DNA of 64,000 nucleotides from Strigamia acuminata (GCA_949358305.1 OX442314.1:41548581-41612580), one strand, 5' to 3'. Positions 1 through 10,169 are shown, counted from the stretch's first letter. Translations and numbers: made by a program. Notes: generated by a model from the sequence alone, not told the origin.

Positions 1-108
1 TCACCAGTGGCGGTGGAGATAGTGCCGATTCCTTTAAGGTATAAGGCGATAGGTTCTGGAACATTGAGGGCGGTAGTCATAAACATCTCCCTGAATTGCC
101 GTTTAGTG
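1..108 (-). pseudogene. Short duplicate of the unrecognised protein relic at 8.0-8.5 kb
   Basis: This stretch is nearly identical to 8319-8426, part of the reading frame annotated at 7880-8477. Only a few substitutions separate the two. The similarity stops abruptly near position 108, where YqaJ-type sequence begins, so this is a truncated copy at a mosaic breakpoint. It cannot encode a product by itself. The window start cuts it, so its real extent is unknown. Confidence 0.6.
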
Positions 109-343
109 CGATGCAGCAGGCGTTGTGCGCCGTTTTAGGGCGATGTTCGTAGCCCAATTGGTCCAATTGGTAATAAAAAAAATACTTGTAGGTGGATTTG
201 AGGATTAGCTTGCCGTTTTGAAATGATTTCAAGTGATTTTTTTTCTCAACTGCCTGCAAAGGCGTTAAATTCTTTTCACATACCGGGCACTTCACTACAA
301 CAATTGCATCTGTTCCAATTATGAAAATATTTGTACAGTACAA
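109..343 (-). pseudogene. YqaJ-type recombinase/exonuclease, C-terminal half
   Basis: The minus-strand frame reads IGTDAIVVVKCPVCEKN, then a hydrophilic stretch, then KYFFYYQLDQLGY. A Val-Lys-Cys-Pro motif following an acidic residue and a later aromatic YYQ-x-QL block are typical of the YqaJ exonuclease fold. In this family the first motif carries the catalytic E-x-K. Here the residue before the lysine is Val, while the copy at 56.6 kb has Glu, so the active site is probably lost. The N-terminal half lies at 605-1027, separated by about 300 bp of foreign sequence. Domain identification is from motif recognition only. Confidence 0.6.
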
Positions 344-620
344 TCAACTTGATTTTGAGTGTTTCTAATGTGCATTTATGATGTCAATCATTTACTATTT
401 TTTAATTATCTTGAATTAGTTTTTCTTTTTAACTTATCGAAGTTTTAATACTTGTTTTGAGCCTGGGTTAGGATTTTTGTTGCTAAGCAATGGCATAAAT
501 CAGGCTGAAAAGTAGTAAAGTTGGGCACAATATAAGTTGGATCAGGTGCATTTGGAGACGGTTATATCGGCGATTGGGCGGCGGGTGAGAATTGTGAACG
601 GGGCTTATCGTGGGTTAACC
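322..620. other. About 300-bp insertion splitting a YqaJ-type frame
   Basis: The uninterrupted copy at 56505-56990 runs directly from the ASPDAIIGTDA region into the catalytic motif. Here the two flanks are separated by about 300 bp of AT-rich sequence with no recognisable gene. The borders lack GT-AG in the gene orientation, so an intron is unlikely. No terminal repeats or clear target duplication were found. Confidence 0.5.
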
Positions 621-1240
621 GCAGGACTGGCTCCCAAGTATCCCTTCTCCAGATCCACAAATAACCCACATGCAATTGTTTTCAACCCATACACTTCTTC
701 AAACTTTGCTATAGCAAATGGCTCACTGTCATTTCCATAACGCATACCCTGAGTTTTTACAGCAGAATATAAAATTGTCAGCACATTGGTTTTTAACGAA
801 GTTGAAGGCCGCATTTTACAGATTTTTCCGTACACTGAGGCTGTTAATCTTGGTTGTCGTTCCTGCAGCAAAACAGGTGACATGGCTTGACTAACAATAA
901 TTTTTTCTATGTCATTCTGCTGGTCTAAAGAGACTTGTAAACTCCTCAGTTTCTTCTTTTCCTCTTCATAGATTATGTTGCCCATGTCAGGTTGTTGGGC
1001 ATTCTTCTCATAATCTGCATCTCCCATTGGTGAAATGTTTGAAGTGTTCTTTTGTGGTTTCAGAGCAGCAACTTTTCGTGCTTCAATGTTATATATTTTT
1101 TTTGATTTTGTTGTCTGCTAATAAATGAAGCAGTGAATTTTCTAGGACTACGGTTAAACATTACTTCATGAACTCTGTCATATAGGTTGTTGTTAGAGTT
1201 GATTGAAACTACAGCAGCTTCACAACGACTTTGGTACTGT
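605..1240 (-). pseudogene. YqaJ-type recombinase, N-terminal half, with upstream transposon protein
   Basis: The frame at 605-1027 contains QERQPRLTASVYGKI followed by a central GLFVDLEKGYLGASP block, the usual order in YqaJ-type exonucleases (R-x-R-x-T-A-S-x-x-G, then L-G-A-S-P-D). The final Asp of the second motif is replaced at the insertion breakpoint. Upstream, 1028-1240 encodes in shifted frames a CEAAVVSINSNNNLY segment that is shared with 34403-34995 and resembles transposon proteins in which YqaJ is the C-terminal domain. Frameshifts and the insertion make this a dead copy. It belongs to a dispersed family with members at 34.4 and 56.5 kb. Confidence 0.6.
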
Positions 1241-1464
1241 ATCGTATTTAAGCCTACAGGTCTTAATTTCTTTTCTTTAGTTATTTATTTATTTATTATT
1301 TATATGTATTTGTTATATAATAAGGAGATACAAGTTCCGCAAAGAAAAGGTGTGTTTACAGAGAGAGGGCAGAATTTGTTCTGACCTGTCCAATCTCGGT
1401 ATATCCATTAAAGAAGGAAATGGAAGTAAGATATTACATCTGAATAGGTGGTTACCAGTATACC

Positions 1465-1563
1465 ATGCCCAGAGATCCCCATGAAAAACTAATACACCAG
1501 ATGTCCAGAGATCCCCAAGAAAAAACAAAACCCCAGATGCCCAGAGATCCACAAGAAAAAACA
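1465..1563. repeat. 36-bp tandem repeat, about 2.7 units
   Basis: Units begin at 1465, 1501 and 1537 and share the core ATGYCCAGAGATCC followed by an A-rich tail. Because the period is 12 codons, the plus-strand frame shows a 12-residue repeat with the core PRDPQEKT. It is too short to call a gene and is treated as a minisatellite seed. Confidence 0.7.
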
Positions 1564-2290
1564 TTGATTATTGGAGGCAGACTGAAGAACTTGGAGCAGT
1601 TCTACAGTGAAGGGGCTGCCATACCCTGTTTACATTTAAAACACAGTCTATGGCAGGCTGGATGACCACCCAGATTGATGTGGTTTAGACAACAAAACCC
1701 CCACAAACACTGAACCTTCAAACATCAATAAATCACTAAAGAGGTTAACACCTCATCAATACAAAACTATAACAATTAACCTTGTCAAAAATAAATTCTA
1801 TTTTAAACATAAGAAATGATGCTAACAAAATATCTATTGCACTAAAAAATACATTTTTTAAGTAATAAAAACTAACTGAATACACCAGTGATCTCTGGGG
1901 TCACCACAAGTGTTGCTGGTCATCCTTGGATAGTGCCCTTGGTGACCAGCACGAAACTCTCGCTTAGACACAAATAAAATGAGCTCAATCCAAAACTTTG
2001 CTATCATCTCAGGACATGGACATTCGATGGTCATTAATGCATACAACTGCCATGCAAAGAACCATAGCCTATCCATTGATGGAGACCACCCAGTGATGTC
2101 TTTACTGGTTACAAAAGCAATGGCAACAATGGTTGGTTGCTACTGGTTGGGCGGCTATCAAAATCAGGACTTCCAAATTATAAAATAAGATAGGTGCTAC
2201 TGGAGTTGAGAAGGGCTGATTAAAAATCCTAGAATACAACATTTCATTATAAAATACATTTATTTTTAAAACAGACATTTATCACATTTT
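1564..2290. other. AT-rich interval without recognised gene
   Basis: Only short open frames without recognisable domains are present on either strand. I see no terminal repeats, tandem structure or retroelement motifs. Confidence 0.5.
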
Positions 2291-2297
2291 ATTTTTA

Positions 2298-2771
2298 TTA
2301 ATAACTACCATAATATTTATCTTGATGATGGATTCGGCTTCTGAGATGCCGGGACACATTCCCGCTTGTCGTAGCCGCATAGTCACATAAGTGACACTTA
2401 AAGGGCTTTGAATTTATATGGCCGAGAAGGTGTGCTTTCAGGCTACGCTTTAGGCAACTAAGATACACGGTTTCTCGCTCGCGCGCTTTAGCACTGGTCG
2501 CAGTTTTCCTTCTTTGGCTTTGAGCGTGCGCGTGATCTGGGCTGACCCTGCGAAGACGATGCTGCTGCAGGTTTAGTCTACGAGGCTGGCCGTAGATTTC
2601 CTCAGCGGAAGGAAGTTCCACTGCCCAATCACTTCGGATCAAAGGCGAAGGTGCGGCCTTATCCCTGTACTGCTTTAGATGAATATTTAACAGGCAGGGA
2701 TTTTCCTCTACCAATTGATCTAAAGAAAATTCATTCTCTTCACTCCATCTACGAGTAGTGGAGGCTGCCAT
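2298..2771 (-). CDS. MADF-like N-terminus plus C2H2 zinc finger, 157 aa
   Basis: The frame opens with ATG at 2771. Residues 7-60 resemble the start of a MADF (Myb/SANT-like DNA-binding) domain: a Trp-Ser start, the LVEENPCLLN block and a following YRDK. The canonical WxxI helix is poorly kept. Residues about 105-150 hold a C2H2 finger (CHLCDYAATTSG with two C-terminal His), preceded by a degenerate finger that keeps the HLLGH histidines but lacks its first Cys. A MADF-finger protein would bind DNA in the nucleus. Codon usage looks normal and no internal stop is present, but the domains are partial. It could be a small host gene, a last exon, or a DNA-transposon accessory gene. Confidence 0.45.
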   Translation of the reverse strand: MAASTTRRWSEENEFSLDQLVEENPCLLNIHLKQYRDKAAPSPLIRSDWAVELPSAEEIYGQPRRLNLQQHRLRRVSPDHAHAQSQRRKTATSAKARERETVYLSCLKRSLKAHLLGHINSKPFKCHLCDYAATTSGNVSRHLRSRIHHQDKYYGSY

Positions 2772-2875
2772 TTTGTTTAGATGTGGTTAGGTGATGACGT
2801 CATGTCCTTGCTCGCTTTCCATTGGCCTACGCATTTGTGAGTTCGCTCAGTGACCGACCATCTGACAACCCTCGA
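2772..2875. other. Short spacer, no feature recognised
   Basis: This spacer sits between the MADF/C2H2 frame and a protease fragment on the other strand. It holds a TGACGTCA palindrome (CRE/ATF-like) close to the MADF ATG, which could be a promoter element if that gene is transcribed. The motif is seen in the sequence. The function is inferred. Confidence 0.3.
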
Positions 2876-2980
2876 ATGAGAGTCCAGATTGGAGGTCTAA
2901 AATATAATGCATTGATGGACACCGGCGCCACTATGTTTTATACGAGCCCAATTATAGTTCAAAACTTTAGCAGCACCTGA
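2876..2980 (+). pseudogene. Retroelement aspartic protease fragment
   Basis: A 34-residue plus-strand frame contains ALMDTGATMF, matching the catalytic D-[ST]-G-A of retroviral-type aspartic proteases with the usual hydrophobic residues before Asp. No flap or second conserved block follows and a stop is reached at once. It is a fragment of a pol gene, family undetermined. Confidence 0.55.
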
Positions 2981-3193
2981 TTACAAAAACAAAAACAACA
3001 AGCCTAGCAGTTTTTGTTTTTCGATGACCACTGGTAACATGGCTAGTGTTTCAGTATGATCTTGCGTTACAATGTGTTCTGTCCTTAATTTGCGTCTTTC
3101 TGCCTTCTGGCAAGTTAGATCTCTTTTTTGCATGTCATTCAAGGTCATTTGGAGTAATCTCTTCAATGATGTCCAAAAATGAATTTCAATCAC
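2981..3193 (-). pseudogene. Element-2-like pol fragment ending just before the protease active site
   Basis: The minus-strand frame contains HTETLAMLPVVIEKQKLLGLL. This aligns closely with residues about 62-82 of the element 2 pol polyprotein (H-x-E-T-L-x-M-L-P-V-x-I-E-x-Q-K-L-x-G-L-L), directly before its DSGA motif. The match breaks exactly before the catalytic Asp, and an unrelated protease fragment on the opposite strand abuts the break. An older relative of element 2 once lay here. Confidence 0.55.
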
Positions 3194-3222
3194 ATCGATT
3201 TGTTTATTAAGAGAGCTGGTTA

Positions 3223-3588
3223 CTATAGGCTCTGGACAATGTTTTTCAGTTGTTGTTCAACATTTTCTGTAAACTTAAGCAATTTGAACAGTTGCTCTGT
3301 TGGATGGCAAAGATTGTCATGTGATTGTATATCTGTTAAAAGACTAATACAGTTTTTAGGAGAGACTTCAGACTTTATAGCACTCACACAGTAAAAGCAG
3401 CTGGAATTTATCAATTTTCGGACTACAAACCCACTAAGAAAATATACAATATTATCTTTTGCTTCAACCAATACATGAGAATAATCGTGATCATGATCAT
3501 TAACTAATAACTGATCAGGATTTAAAACTGGCCACAGTGTGCATCTAGACCCCCTCACTTTTCTCCACTTTTCAAAAACCCATAACAA
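3223..3588 (-). pseudogene. P-element/THAP-type transposase, C-terminal fragment
   Basis: The 121-residue frame contains NIVYFLSGFVVRKLI followed by SSCFYCV and a leucine-rich end. The pattern Y-x-x-G-[FY]-[VI]-x-R-K-[IL] followed by a C-x-x-C pair is the conserved C-terminal signature of P-element/THAP9-type transposases. The catalytic acidic residues lie upstream in the family and are not visible here, so this is only a tail. A second fragment with the same signature is at 36515-37264. Confidence 0.5.
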
Positions 3589-3599
3589 TTAGAAAAGCC

Positions 3600-4470
3600 A
3601 AAGTTAAAAATTTATTTCACCCGTTTTTTGCTCAAAAACATGAAATACTTGAATTTCTCGCAACATCTGCTCAAAAACATGTATCCCGTTGGGTTGCTTT
3701 GGCCGTTCCGCTTCCCGGCAACTGATGATGGAGTGATGTAATTAAATATGAATAATGAGCCACACAAATGTATACTTCAAACTAGAATTATCTATTTATT
3801 AATTACTAATTATATAAACTGATGAAATATACACAGCGCATGACAAGGCCTCCATATGAAATGGGGTGATACAAAGACATAGGAAATGTATTTTGATTAC
3901 GCTGACAAGGAGTTAAACAGAGAGTCAAAGAAAGTGCGCTCTTTCGTTTATTACGCTGAGTGAGTTGGTTCTCCTGTATTGCCACAACTTGGTTTAGTCT
4001 ATTTACTGTGTAAATACTGCTTCCTGTCTGGATGTGACAATTGGTTTTTCGAGTAGCTGTAATAAATAGATTAGTCTTTTATCTCCAGTTTCAAAAACCC
4101 CTATAAATTAAAAAAAGATTTAGATATTTACTTTTAAAAACTTTTATAAACGAATATCAATGGTAAGTTAGACGTTGCACAAGCAACTTGTATAAATGAT
4201 TTAGCTTAAAAAGTAGTTTAAACAACGGATGGAGTCGGATTCAGTTCGAAATGTAGGTGGACTCAAGAAAATATGTGGTCATTGTTACATTTGAAAGAAC
4301 AGTGTAAATTTATTCAATTGTTTGAGTATATAAAGGCAAAGGGATTAAGATGAACCTCAAATTCTGATAATACATTAATCCGGATCACAAGTGAGTTTTT
4401 TCACTTAAGCCACAGTGGATCCATACTAAAGGGGCCCCACTTTGAACTAAGAGCCGAGAAAACTAGAGGG
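3600..4470. other. AT-rich interval without recognised gene
   Basis: No frame with a recognisable domain, no tandem repeat and no paired terminal repeat was seen. The interval separates the P-like relic from the 3' end of a DIRS relic. Confidence 0.45.
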
Positions 4471-4479
4471 TCTAATTTC

Positions 4480-6120
4480 CAGTCCCCTGAGTCAAAAATA
4501 CCTCTTCAAGACGCTGCGTCAGCTAAACAATTTTCAGTCCCAGGAATATGTTCTGCTATGACTGTGATATTTTTTACCATAGCCCAAGACCAGAGATCTT
4601 GCGCCACAGCGGTGAGTTCCGGCGAGCGCGGACTCCCTAAATTATTAATGGCCGCAATTGTCGATGTTTTGTCCATTTTAATCTTAACAATCGAGTTTAA
4701 GATGTTACGCGCAAATGATTTTAAGCCCCAGAATGCCGCAACTAGTTCTAGGACATTACCGTACCGCCCCGTTTAAACGCCCGGGCGTTTAATTCTTTTT
4801 TCAGCCGCTTCCCCGGCGCTAATTTGAGACTCGGCGCTAATTTGAACCCGGCGCATAACTGAAAATTCGCCGATTTTTCCCAAAAAATGGCGATTTTTCG
4901 GCGAAAATCCCCGATTTTTACCAAAAAATCGGTGATTTTTTGGAGACCCGGCGCTTATTCGGGGCCGGCGTCAATTCATTAAACCGCCGATGACTGGCCG
5001 GCGCTAAAACGGGGCCGGCGCTTTTTTGAACCCGGGCGTTTAAACGGGTAATATGTTTATGTAAATAGATACCCGTCCAGAGCCCACCAATACTAGTGGA
5101 ACCGTCTACTGCTCTCCAGCCCTGTAAGGATGCATCTGTCTCTAAAGTGAGCGCGAGCTGTTTTGGTATAAGTGAACGACCATTGCATTGGTTCAAATTA
5201 CATAGCCACCATTTAAGTTCATTACGCGCCTCCGCGTTCAGAACACATTCGGATTCATAAGAACCTCTTCGGAGGAAAAAGGTTTTCAGTTGTTGTAGGC
5301 CTCTGTAATGTAAGGGAGCTGAAGAAATTGCCAAAGCTGTGGCATTCAGTTTTCCGATCACCGAAGCTAATTCTCTGACCGAAATACTTGGTTCAGACAA
5401 AACGCGCTTAATTGAAAGGTGAATATTTTGTACCCTTTCTTTTGGCAGGGAGACCGTCATATCGATTGTATCGATGACAAAACTTAAAAAGGTGATTTGT
5501 TGTTGTGGTTCTAAAACTGATTTCTTAAGGTTAGGCAGGAAACCTAGATTCGTGATCAAATTTAGGAAGAAATCCCGTTGAGATTCTAATAACTGTTTAT
5601 CACGAGAAGTGTAAAACCAGTCATCTAAAAATACGGCCAGTAAAACCTGTAATGATCGCAATAATGATGCGATAACTCTACAAATTTTAATAAAAACATA
5701 GGGAGCTGGTCCCAAACCGAAGGGGAGAACTCCTAATTCATAAAGTATTCCTTTCCAAAGGAAACGCAAATATTTCCTAAATTTCTGATCAATTGGAACC
5801 GAAAAATAAGCGTCAGTCAAATCTATCTTAATCATGTAATATCCTTGGCTAACCAGGTCGAGAGCGGTGCAGATACCCTCCATCTTGAAATGACGGAAAG
5901 TGAGAAAATTGTTCGAAGGTGTTAAATTCAAAATAGGTCTGAAACCTCTGTCTTTTTTGAAAACAAGAAAAAGAAAACTCACTATCTATGTTCAACTGGG
6001 TATGCTGCTCCTTTTGTCAACATTTTATTAACTTCTTCATTAATAAGATGAGAAGCTTCACTGGAAAACTGGGGGTAAGAAAAGGGGGTTTGGGTTGGTT
6101 CCGACTCGCGGCACAACTTT
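4480..6120 (-). pseudogene. DIRS-type retrotransposon reverse transcriptase and RNase H, interrupted
   Basis: From about 6120 down to 5052 the minus strand encodes an RT. It has KKDRGFRPILNL, then IDLTDAYFSVPI, then LPFGLGPAPYVF, and the catalytic block VFLDDW where most RTs have YxDD. It continues with a SLPKERVQNI and ASVIGKLNA region characteristic of DIRS elements, then an RNase H start (LETDASLQGW). The RNase H is cut at 5049 by a 290-bp insertion and resumes at 4758 with a domain ending near EHIPGTENCLAD. Stops upstream of 5982 and the insertion make it non-functional. No tyrosine recombinase or split direct repeats were found. The 5' side is truncated by a foldback element at 6127. Confidence 0.8.
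4759..5048. mobile_element. 290-bp GC-rich MITE inserted in the DIRS RNase H frame
   Basis: The insertion carries CCCGTTTAAACGCCCGGG-type inverted ends (about 18 bp, near-perfect) and is flanked by TA on both sides. Removing it with one TA makes the DIRS frame continuous. The interior is unusually GC-rich for this window and repeats GGCGCTAATTTG-like and GCCGGCG words. One end has about 9 extra bases outside the palindromic core. No coding capacity is visible, so it must be mobilised in trans by an unknown transposase. Confidence 0.7.
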
Positions 6121-6126
6121 GGATTA

Positions 6127-6894
6127 TACAGGGTGTTCTAAAAGTATTGTTCCTTCCAAATATTTCCTGAGCAATTGCATCTAGGCCAATTTTGATGAAG
6201 CGATCGTATAGAGAGTTGGGTGAGAGCAATCCAATGACGTCATCAAATTTGACCTTGTAGGTCATTTTCAAGGTCATTCAGTTGCTAACTTCTAAACCAA
6301 TCAGGTTAGAGCAAAAAAGTCAATTACAAAGTTGCAGAGCACCATCAAATTAGTACTATCCAATTGATGTTAGTCATCTTAAGTGAAATGTTTTCTTTTT
6401 AAAAAGGAGGCAAATCAGAAAAAAATCCGCAAAGTGAAATTTTTTATTCTTGTGATAAAATAATTATTGAGGCATTAAAAAAAGGCAGTGGTTTTTCTTG
6501 TTTACTTTCATAATAATGCACATTTGAATACGTTTATTTAAGTAATTTAGTATTTTTCTAATAGCAATTTAAGTTTTGTCACAATGGCTGGCTTTATTTC
6601 AGCTGATTTGTCTCCTTTTTAAAAAGAAAACATTTCACTTAAGATGACTAAGATAAATTGGATAGTACTAATTTGATGGTGCTCTACAACTTTGTAATTG
6701 ACTTTTTTGCTCTAACCTGATTGGTTTAGAAGTTAGCAAGTGAATGACCTTGAAAATGACCTACAAGGTCAAATTTGATGACATCATTGGATTGCTCTCA
6801 CCCAACTTCCTATACGATCGCTTCATCAAAATTGGCCTAGATGCAATTGCTCAGGAAATATTTGGAGGGAACAATACTTTTAGAACACCCTGTA
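6127..6894. mobile_element. 768-bp foldback element, copy 1 (long inverted arms, TA duplication)
   Basis: It begins TACAGGGTG and ends CACCCTGTA, flanked by TA. The two arms of about 310 bp are inverted copies of each other around a spacer of about 150 bp. Short frames in the arms (starting MTLKMTYKVKF) arise on both strands because the arms are mirror images. I do not consider them genes. The TA duplication and terminal CAGGG suggest mobilisation by a Tc1/mariner-type transposase, which is inference. A second copy of the same length is at 51837-52604. Confidence 0.85.
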
Positions 6895-7560
6895 TATCAG
6901 GAGAGTACGTGTGGCTCTCGAGAACTGCAGTCGTGGATAATGTCGGCGTAACCGCAGATAATCATTGTTTCCACTTGATGCTGGTGGTGGCATTTCTTGA
7001 GGTTGGTTGGCCACCCCTGGGTTACTTCCTGTCTTCTTTGCCTCCCCGCCCGAAAGCTCAAGTCCTAGGTTTGACAAGCTCGGTACTACCTGAAATTCCG
7101 AACTTCCCGTGGCGTATCCCTGCTCCGAACTTGTTTGGGAGGTGAACGAAGCTTCCAACGCCGTTGAGGTAGACGATGTATACGTCGACGAAGCCACGCT
7201 CGACGTCACCCTTGGTCTCCAATGGCTGTACTCCGCTCCGGCCGGGAGGATATTTGGCAAAGGTTTTCCCCCAAATGTAGCCGACTCCTACCTCAGCTCC
7301 ATTTCTTTCTTGCGCTGTTCCCATTCTTGTCTTAGCCGCGTATAACATTGATCTGGAGTTTCACCATTTATTAATGCCTTCCTCACCAAGTTGCTCCTTA
7401 ATAACACGGGGTCGTATAATATGGATATCCAGTTCTCTAATTTCTCTTCCGTTATACCTAAATGTGCTACCCAAAGACAACTGACTGCGGTGAAAGCGGC
7501 TTCATCCGTCCAGAATACTCCGGGGAAAACCACGCGTTGGATTGGGGCAATGGTCACAAA
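6895..7560 (-). other. Unrecognised mosaic of frames, possible gag-like relic
   Basis: The minus strand has a 7288-7557 frame whose C-terminus is strongly charged (YTRLRQEWEQRKKEMELR), followed in another frame by a Ser/Thr-rich segment at 6880-7260. The composition and tryptophan pattern resemble the end of a retroelement Gag matrix/capsid, but no diagnostic motif is present. The frames are broken relative to one another, so at best this is a relic. The 7560-7640 side is rich in Arg/Gly codons. Confidence 0.25.
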
Positions 7561-7734
7561 CGAAGCCCGCCCACGTCCGCTTTCACGCTCGCGTCCACGC
7601 CCGCGTCCTCGTCCAGCTGCGGAACCGTCGCGTCTGGATTACCAAAGCTGGTGGCAGTGAATCGGGCGGTGGAATCCGATTTCCCTGTGTAATTGGACGC
7701 TGTGTCATCGAACGCGGACGGGGAATTGGACATC

Positions 7735-7870
7735 AAGCGCGATGCAGCAGGCGTTGTGTCGTTTTAGGGCCATGTTTGTGGCCCGATTGGTAATAATTTG
7801 TAATAATACCCGTAGGTCGATTTGAGGATTAGCTTGCCGTTTTGAATGATTTTGAGTTCATTCGGGATAG
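7735..7870 (-). pseudogene. Short YqaJ-family fragment
   Basis: The sequence closely matches 109-215 and 56505-56600: a shared block from GCGATGCAGCAGGCG through the GTAGGTCGATTTGAGGATTAG region. It corresponds to the C-terminal end of the YqaJ-type frame and is frameshifted. It directly abuts the unrecognised protein relic at 7880-8477, the same pair found joined in another order at positions 1-343. Confidence 0.55.
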
Positions 7871-7879
7871 TTGACGATC

Positions 7880-8477
7880 AATTGAGCTCGACAGCTGCTG
7901 GGTGGCATATTTGGGTGATAAGACTCTAATTTAAAGGTTGATTCTTCGGACATTGCGCTTGAAATAGCTAGAATCAAGCCCCAATATATCCCTGTATTTT
8001 GGATGTCTTCTGAAAAGACGTTTTGGAATACTTTGTTGTCAAATAGAATGTTTTTCGCTTCGTTAGGCCTATTGACTAGTGGATAATTCCCTGGCCTAGG
8101 AGATTCTGGTTTGCGGCTATGCCGACAGGAGCAAGTGCAGAAGCATAGACTTTAGCAGGTTCATTGCTAGCTGCGTGTCTGCAGGCTTCGGCGTGTACGC
8201 CTAGACATAGAATTTCCTCGTAGAGGTTGTGAGTGTCATTGTTTAGTTCTCCACAGTAGCCTCCAAACCCAAGGATTTGCTCAGTGGGTAGGTCTGGTGT
8301 GTTAAAGTAAACAGTTTCACCAGTGGCGGTGTAGATAGTGCCGATTCCTTTAAGGTATAAGGCGATAGGTTCTGGAACGTTGAGGCCTTTAGTCATAAAC
8401 ATCTCCCTGAATTGCCGTTTAGTAGCGGTCAAAGGGCGTAGGCTCGCAATTTTGATTTCAATGAATTTTATCCACAA
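7880..8477 (-). pseudogene. Unrecognised protein of about 200 aa, frameshifted
   Basis: The frame at 8076-8477 encodes 133 residues, including FMTKGLNVPEPIALYLKGIG and GFGGYCGELNNDTHN. After the stop near 8076 the protein continues in another frame with NEAKNILFDNKVFQNVFSED, IYWGLILAISSAMSEES and a C-terminal PNMPPSSCRAQLIV. The continuous protein-like composition across the break says this was one polypeptide, now frameshifted. I recognise no family. The conserved-looking hydrophobic helices would fit a capsid or nucleocapsid-like protein, but that is speculation. Part of it is duplicated at 1-108. Confidence 0.45.
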
Positions 8478-8479
8478 GA

Positions 8480-8990
8480 GGACGGTACAGTAGTACCTAA
8501 ACGCCTCACAAGGTAAAATTTTTATTGAGGTTTAGGTTACCTCTGAATGTATTGAAGGTTTTGGTTTGTCCCAACCAGATTGCATTCTTCCATCACGTAA
8601 TCTAGTAATTATATATTTTTTCAATTTATGTATATTTTAAAAAAAATGTCAACTCACCAATTATTGCATTCACTTTAACTTGGTCCAATAGATAATATAA
8701 ACTCCGGTTTGAAATGGGTTGATTTGACAATAATGCTCCCCACCAAGAGAGTAGTTCCCTCTGCTTGAAGTAGTTATCATGGTTAGCTTCTTAAAGAAAT
8801 GGTGAGCATCGCAAACTTTGGGTTGTATTTAAAGGAGGTAACTTTCAACCAAAATGTGATAAAATTTGTAATATTTCAACTAATTTCAACCAACATGTGA
8901 TAAAAATCATAATATTTCAACAACACTGATTTGTTTGATGTCCCACAACTTAGACATTTCCTCTAAAGCGTTCTGAAGATTCTCCCCCGA
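8480..8990. other. AT-rich interval without recognised gene
   Basis: It contains a short near-duplication around 8835-8920 (AACTTTCAACCAAAATGTGATAAAA-type words repeated about 55 bp apart). Nothing else was seen on either strand. Confidence 0.4.
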
Positions 8991-9291
8991 CCGGTGGTTT
9001 GTTTGTGCCGATTTACCATCGATCCCGCATCTTCTATCCTTGACTGTTCTTTGTTCGAGATCAAGACGACGGAAACTAAAATTGGCTGCCAGTTTGTGTC
9101 CGGGTGGGTGCGGCGAGCTTATTTATTAGCATTAAAATTTCGAACCGTCTCTCACTTCAGAATTCTGCTTCATCACTCGAGCAGAAATGGAGGCTTGTTG
9201 CAAAGTACATCAAGCGCCAGCTGGCGAAAAGATTTTAAACAATCCCAAGTCCCGAGAAGGGAGGCTCGTGGTGCCAAATTGTTTAGCTTGA

Positions 9292-9465
9292 TCTACTATC
9301 GAAAATGTCAAGGCTAAAATTCAAGACAAAGAAGGAATCCGTCCGATATGCTGTTTTCGCTATTTCCATCAAGAAAACGTGAAGGCGAAAATACAGGATA
9401 AGGAAGGGAGTCGACCTGACTATCCGCTGAAAAGCGGAAATGGAGCTAATGCCCCCGTGGGTTAA
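9292..9465 (+). pseudogene. Two ubiquitin-derived segments in one short frame
   Basis: After a stop the frame reads STIENVKAKIQDKEGIRP, then 10 unrelated residues, then ENVKAKIQDKEGSRPDYPLK and a stop at 9463. ENVKAKIQDKEG is the invariant helix 1 region of ubiquitin (residues about 24-35, including Lys27, Lys29 and Lys33). The rest of ubiquitin is missing on both sides. The two copies differ at synonymous third positions. This looks like scrambled debris of a polyubiquitin gene or of a ubiquitin-containing mobile element. Element 1 is inserted 33 bp downstream, and a third copy lies beyond it at 24027. Confidence 0.6.
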
Positions 9466-9497
9466 GCTTTCACCAAGGGTGAAAAGGAAGAAAACAG

Positions 9498-10169
9498 TGT
9501 CACGATTAATTCTGTTGGTATAATTAATTCTAAACAATATCGCGCAAAAACTAATTCGCGCAATAGTAATGGGCAAAGTTCGTAGATTTCCCTAAACCTT
9601 GTTTCCTTCAAATGTGGACATCCAGAAACTCAGGAAACCTAATACTCGCGTTTGACTAACATAATTTATATTGGACAGTTCCTTGCTTACGACGGGTGTT
9701 TGTAGGCGTAAAAGAATGAAAGCACGATGATATAAACCTAGAGTGGAAAGGGGATATCATCGGGCAGTGATAATATAAAAGATGTCGGCAGAAAATAGCG
9801 CAATAGGGTTAGATGTAGTGGCGCTTGTTGAAGGCGCAAATAATAGAAGACTAAATCTAAATGTTACTAAAGGAGAATGGTGTTATCCAGTAGAGAGCAT
9901 AAGAAGAAGTGATTAAACTTAGGATGATTGGAAAGAGGAAAACTCAGTCATGTGACTGGTCAGATCAATTAGAGAAGGGGGGTGGAAAGGTGAAAATAGG
10001 AGTTCAATTGTAGAAATAATGATATGCGCATCATCTAGATTGCGCATTCATTAAACGAAGATGAGTAAGCGAGATGAATCATCACAAGTGAGAGAAACAA
10101 GAAAATATTATAAGAAATAAGATTGGGTTATTCTAAAATAAAAATAGGCGGGTAGACGTGCCCGTGACA
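9498..10169 (-). repeat. Element 1 3' LTR, 672 bp
   Basis: It matches 23202-23873 with no difference that I can see. It starts TGTCACGATT and ends GTGACA on the plus strand. It has several GCGCAA words, the motif enriched through the whole element. No clear TATA box was found in the U3 side. Confidence 0.93.

Noticed and set aside
322-620. Intron in the YqaJ gene
   Set aside because: Borders lack GT-AG in the gene direction, and the uninterrupted copy at 56.7 kb shows the segment is an insertion.
6744-7145. ORF beginning MTLKMTYKVKF
   Set aside because: It lies in the inverted arm of a foldback element and occurs in all four arms in mirror orientation. No independent evidence of coding.
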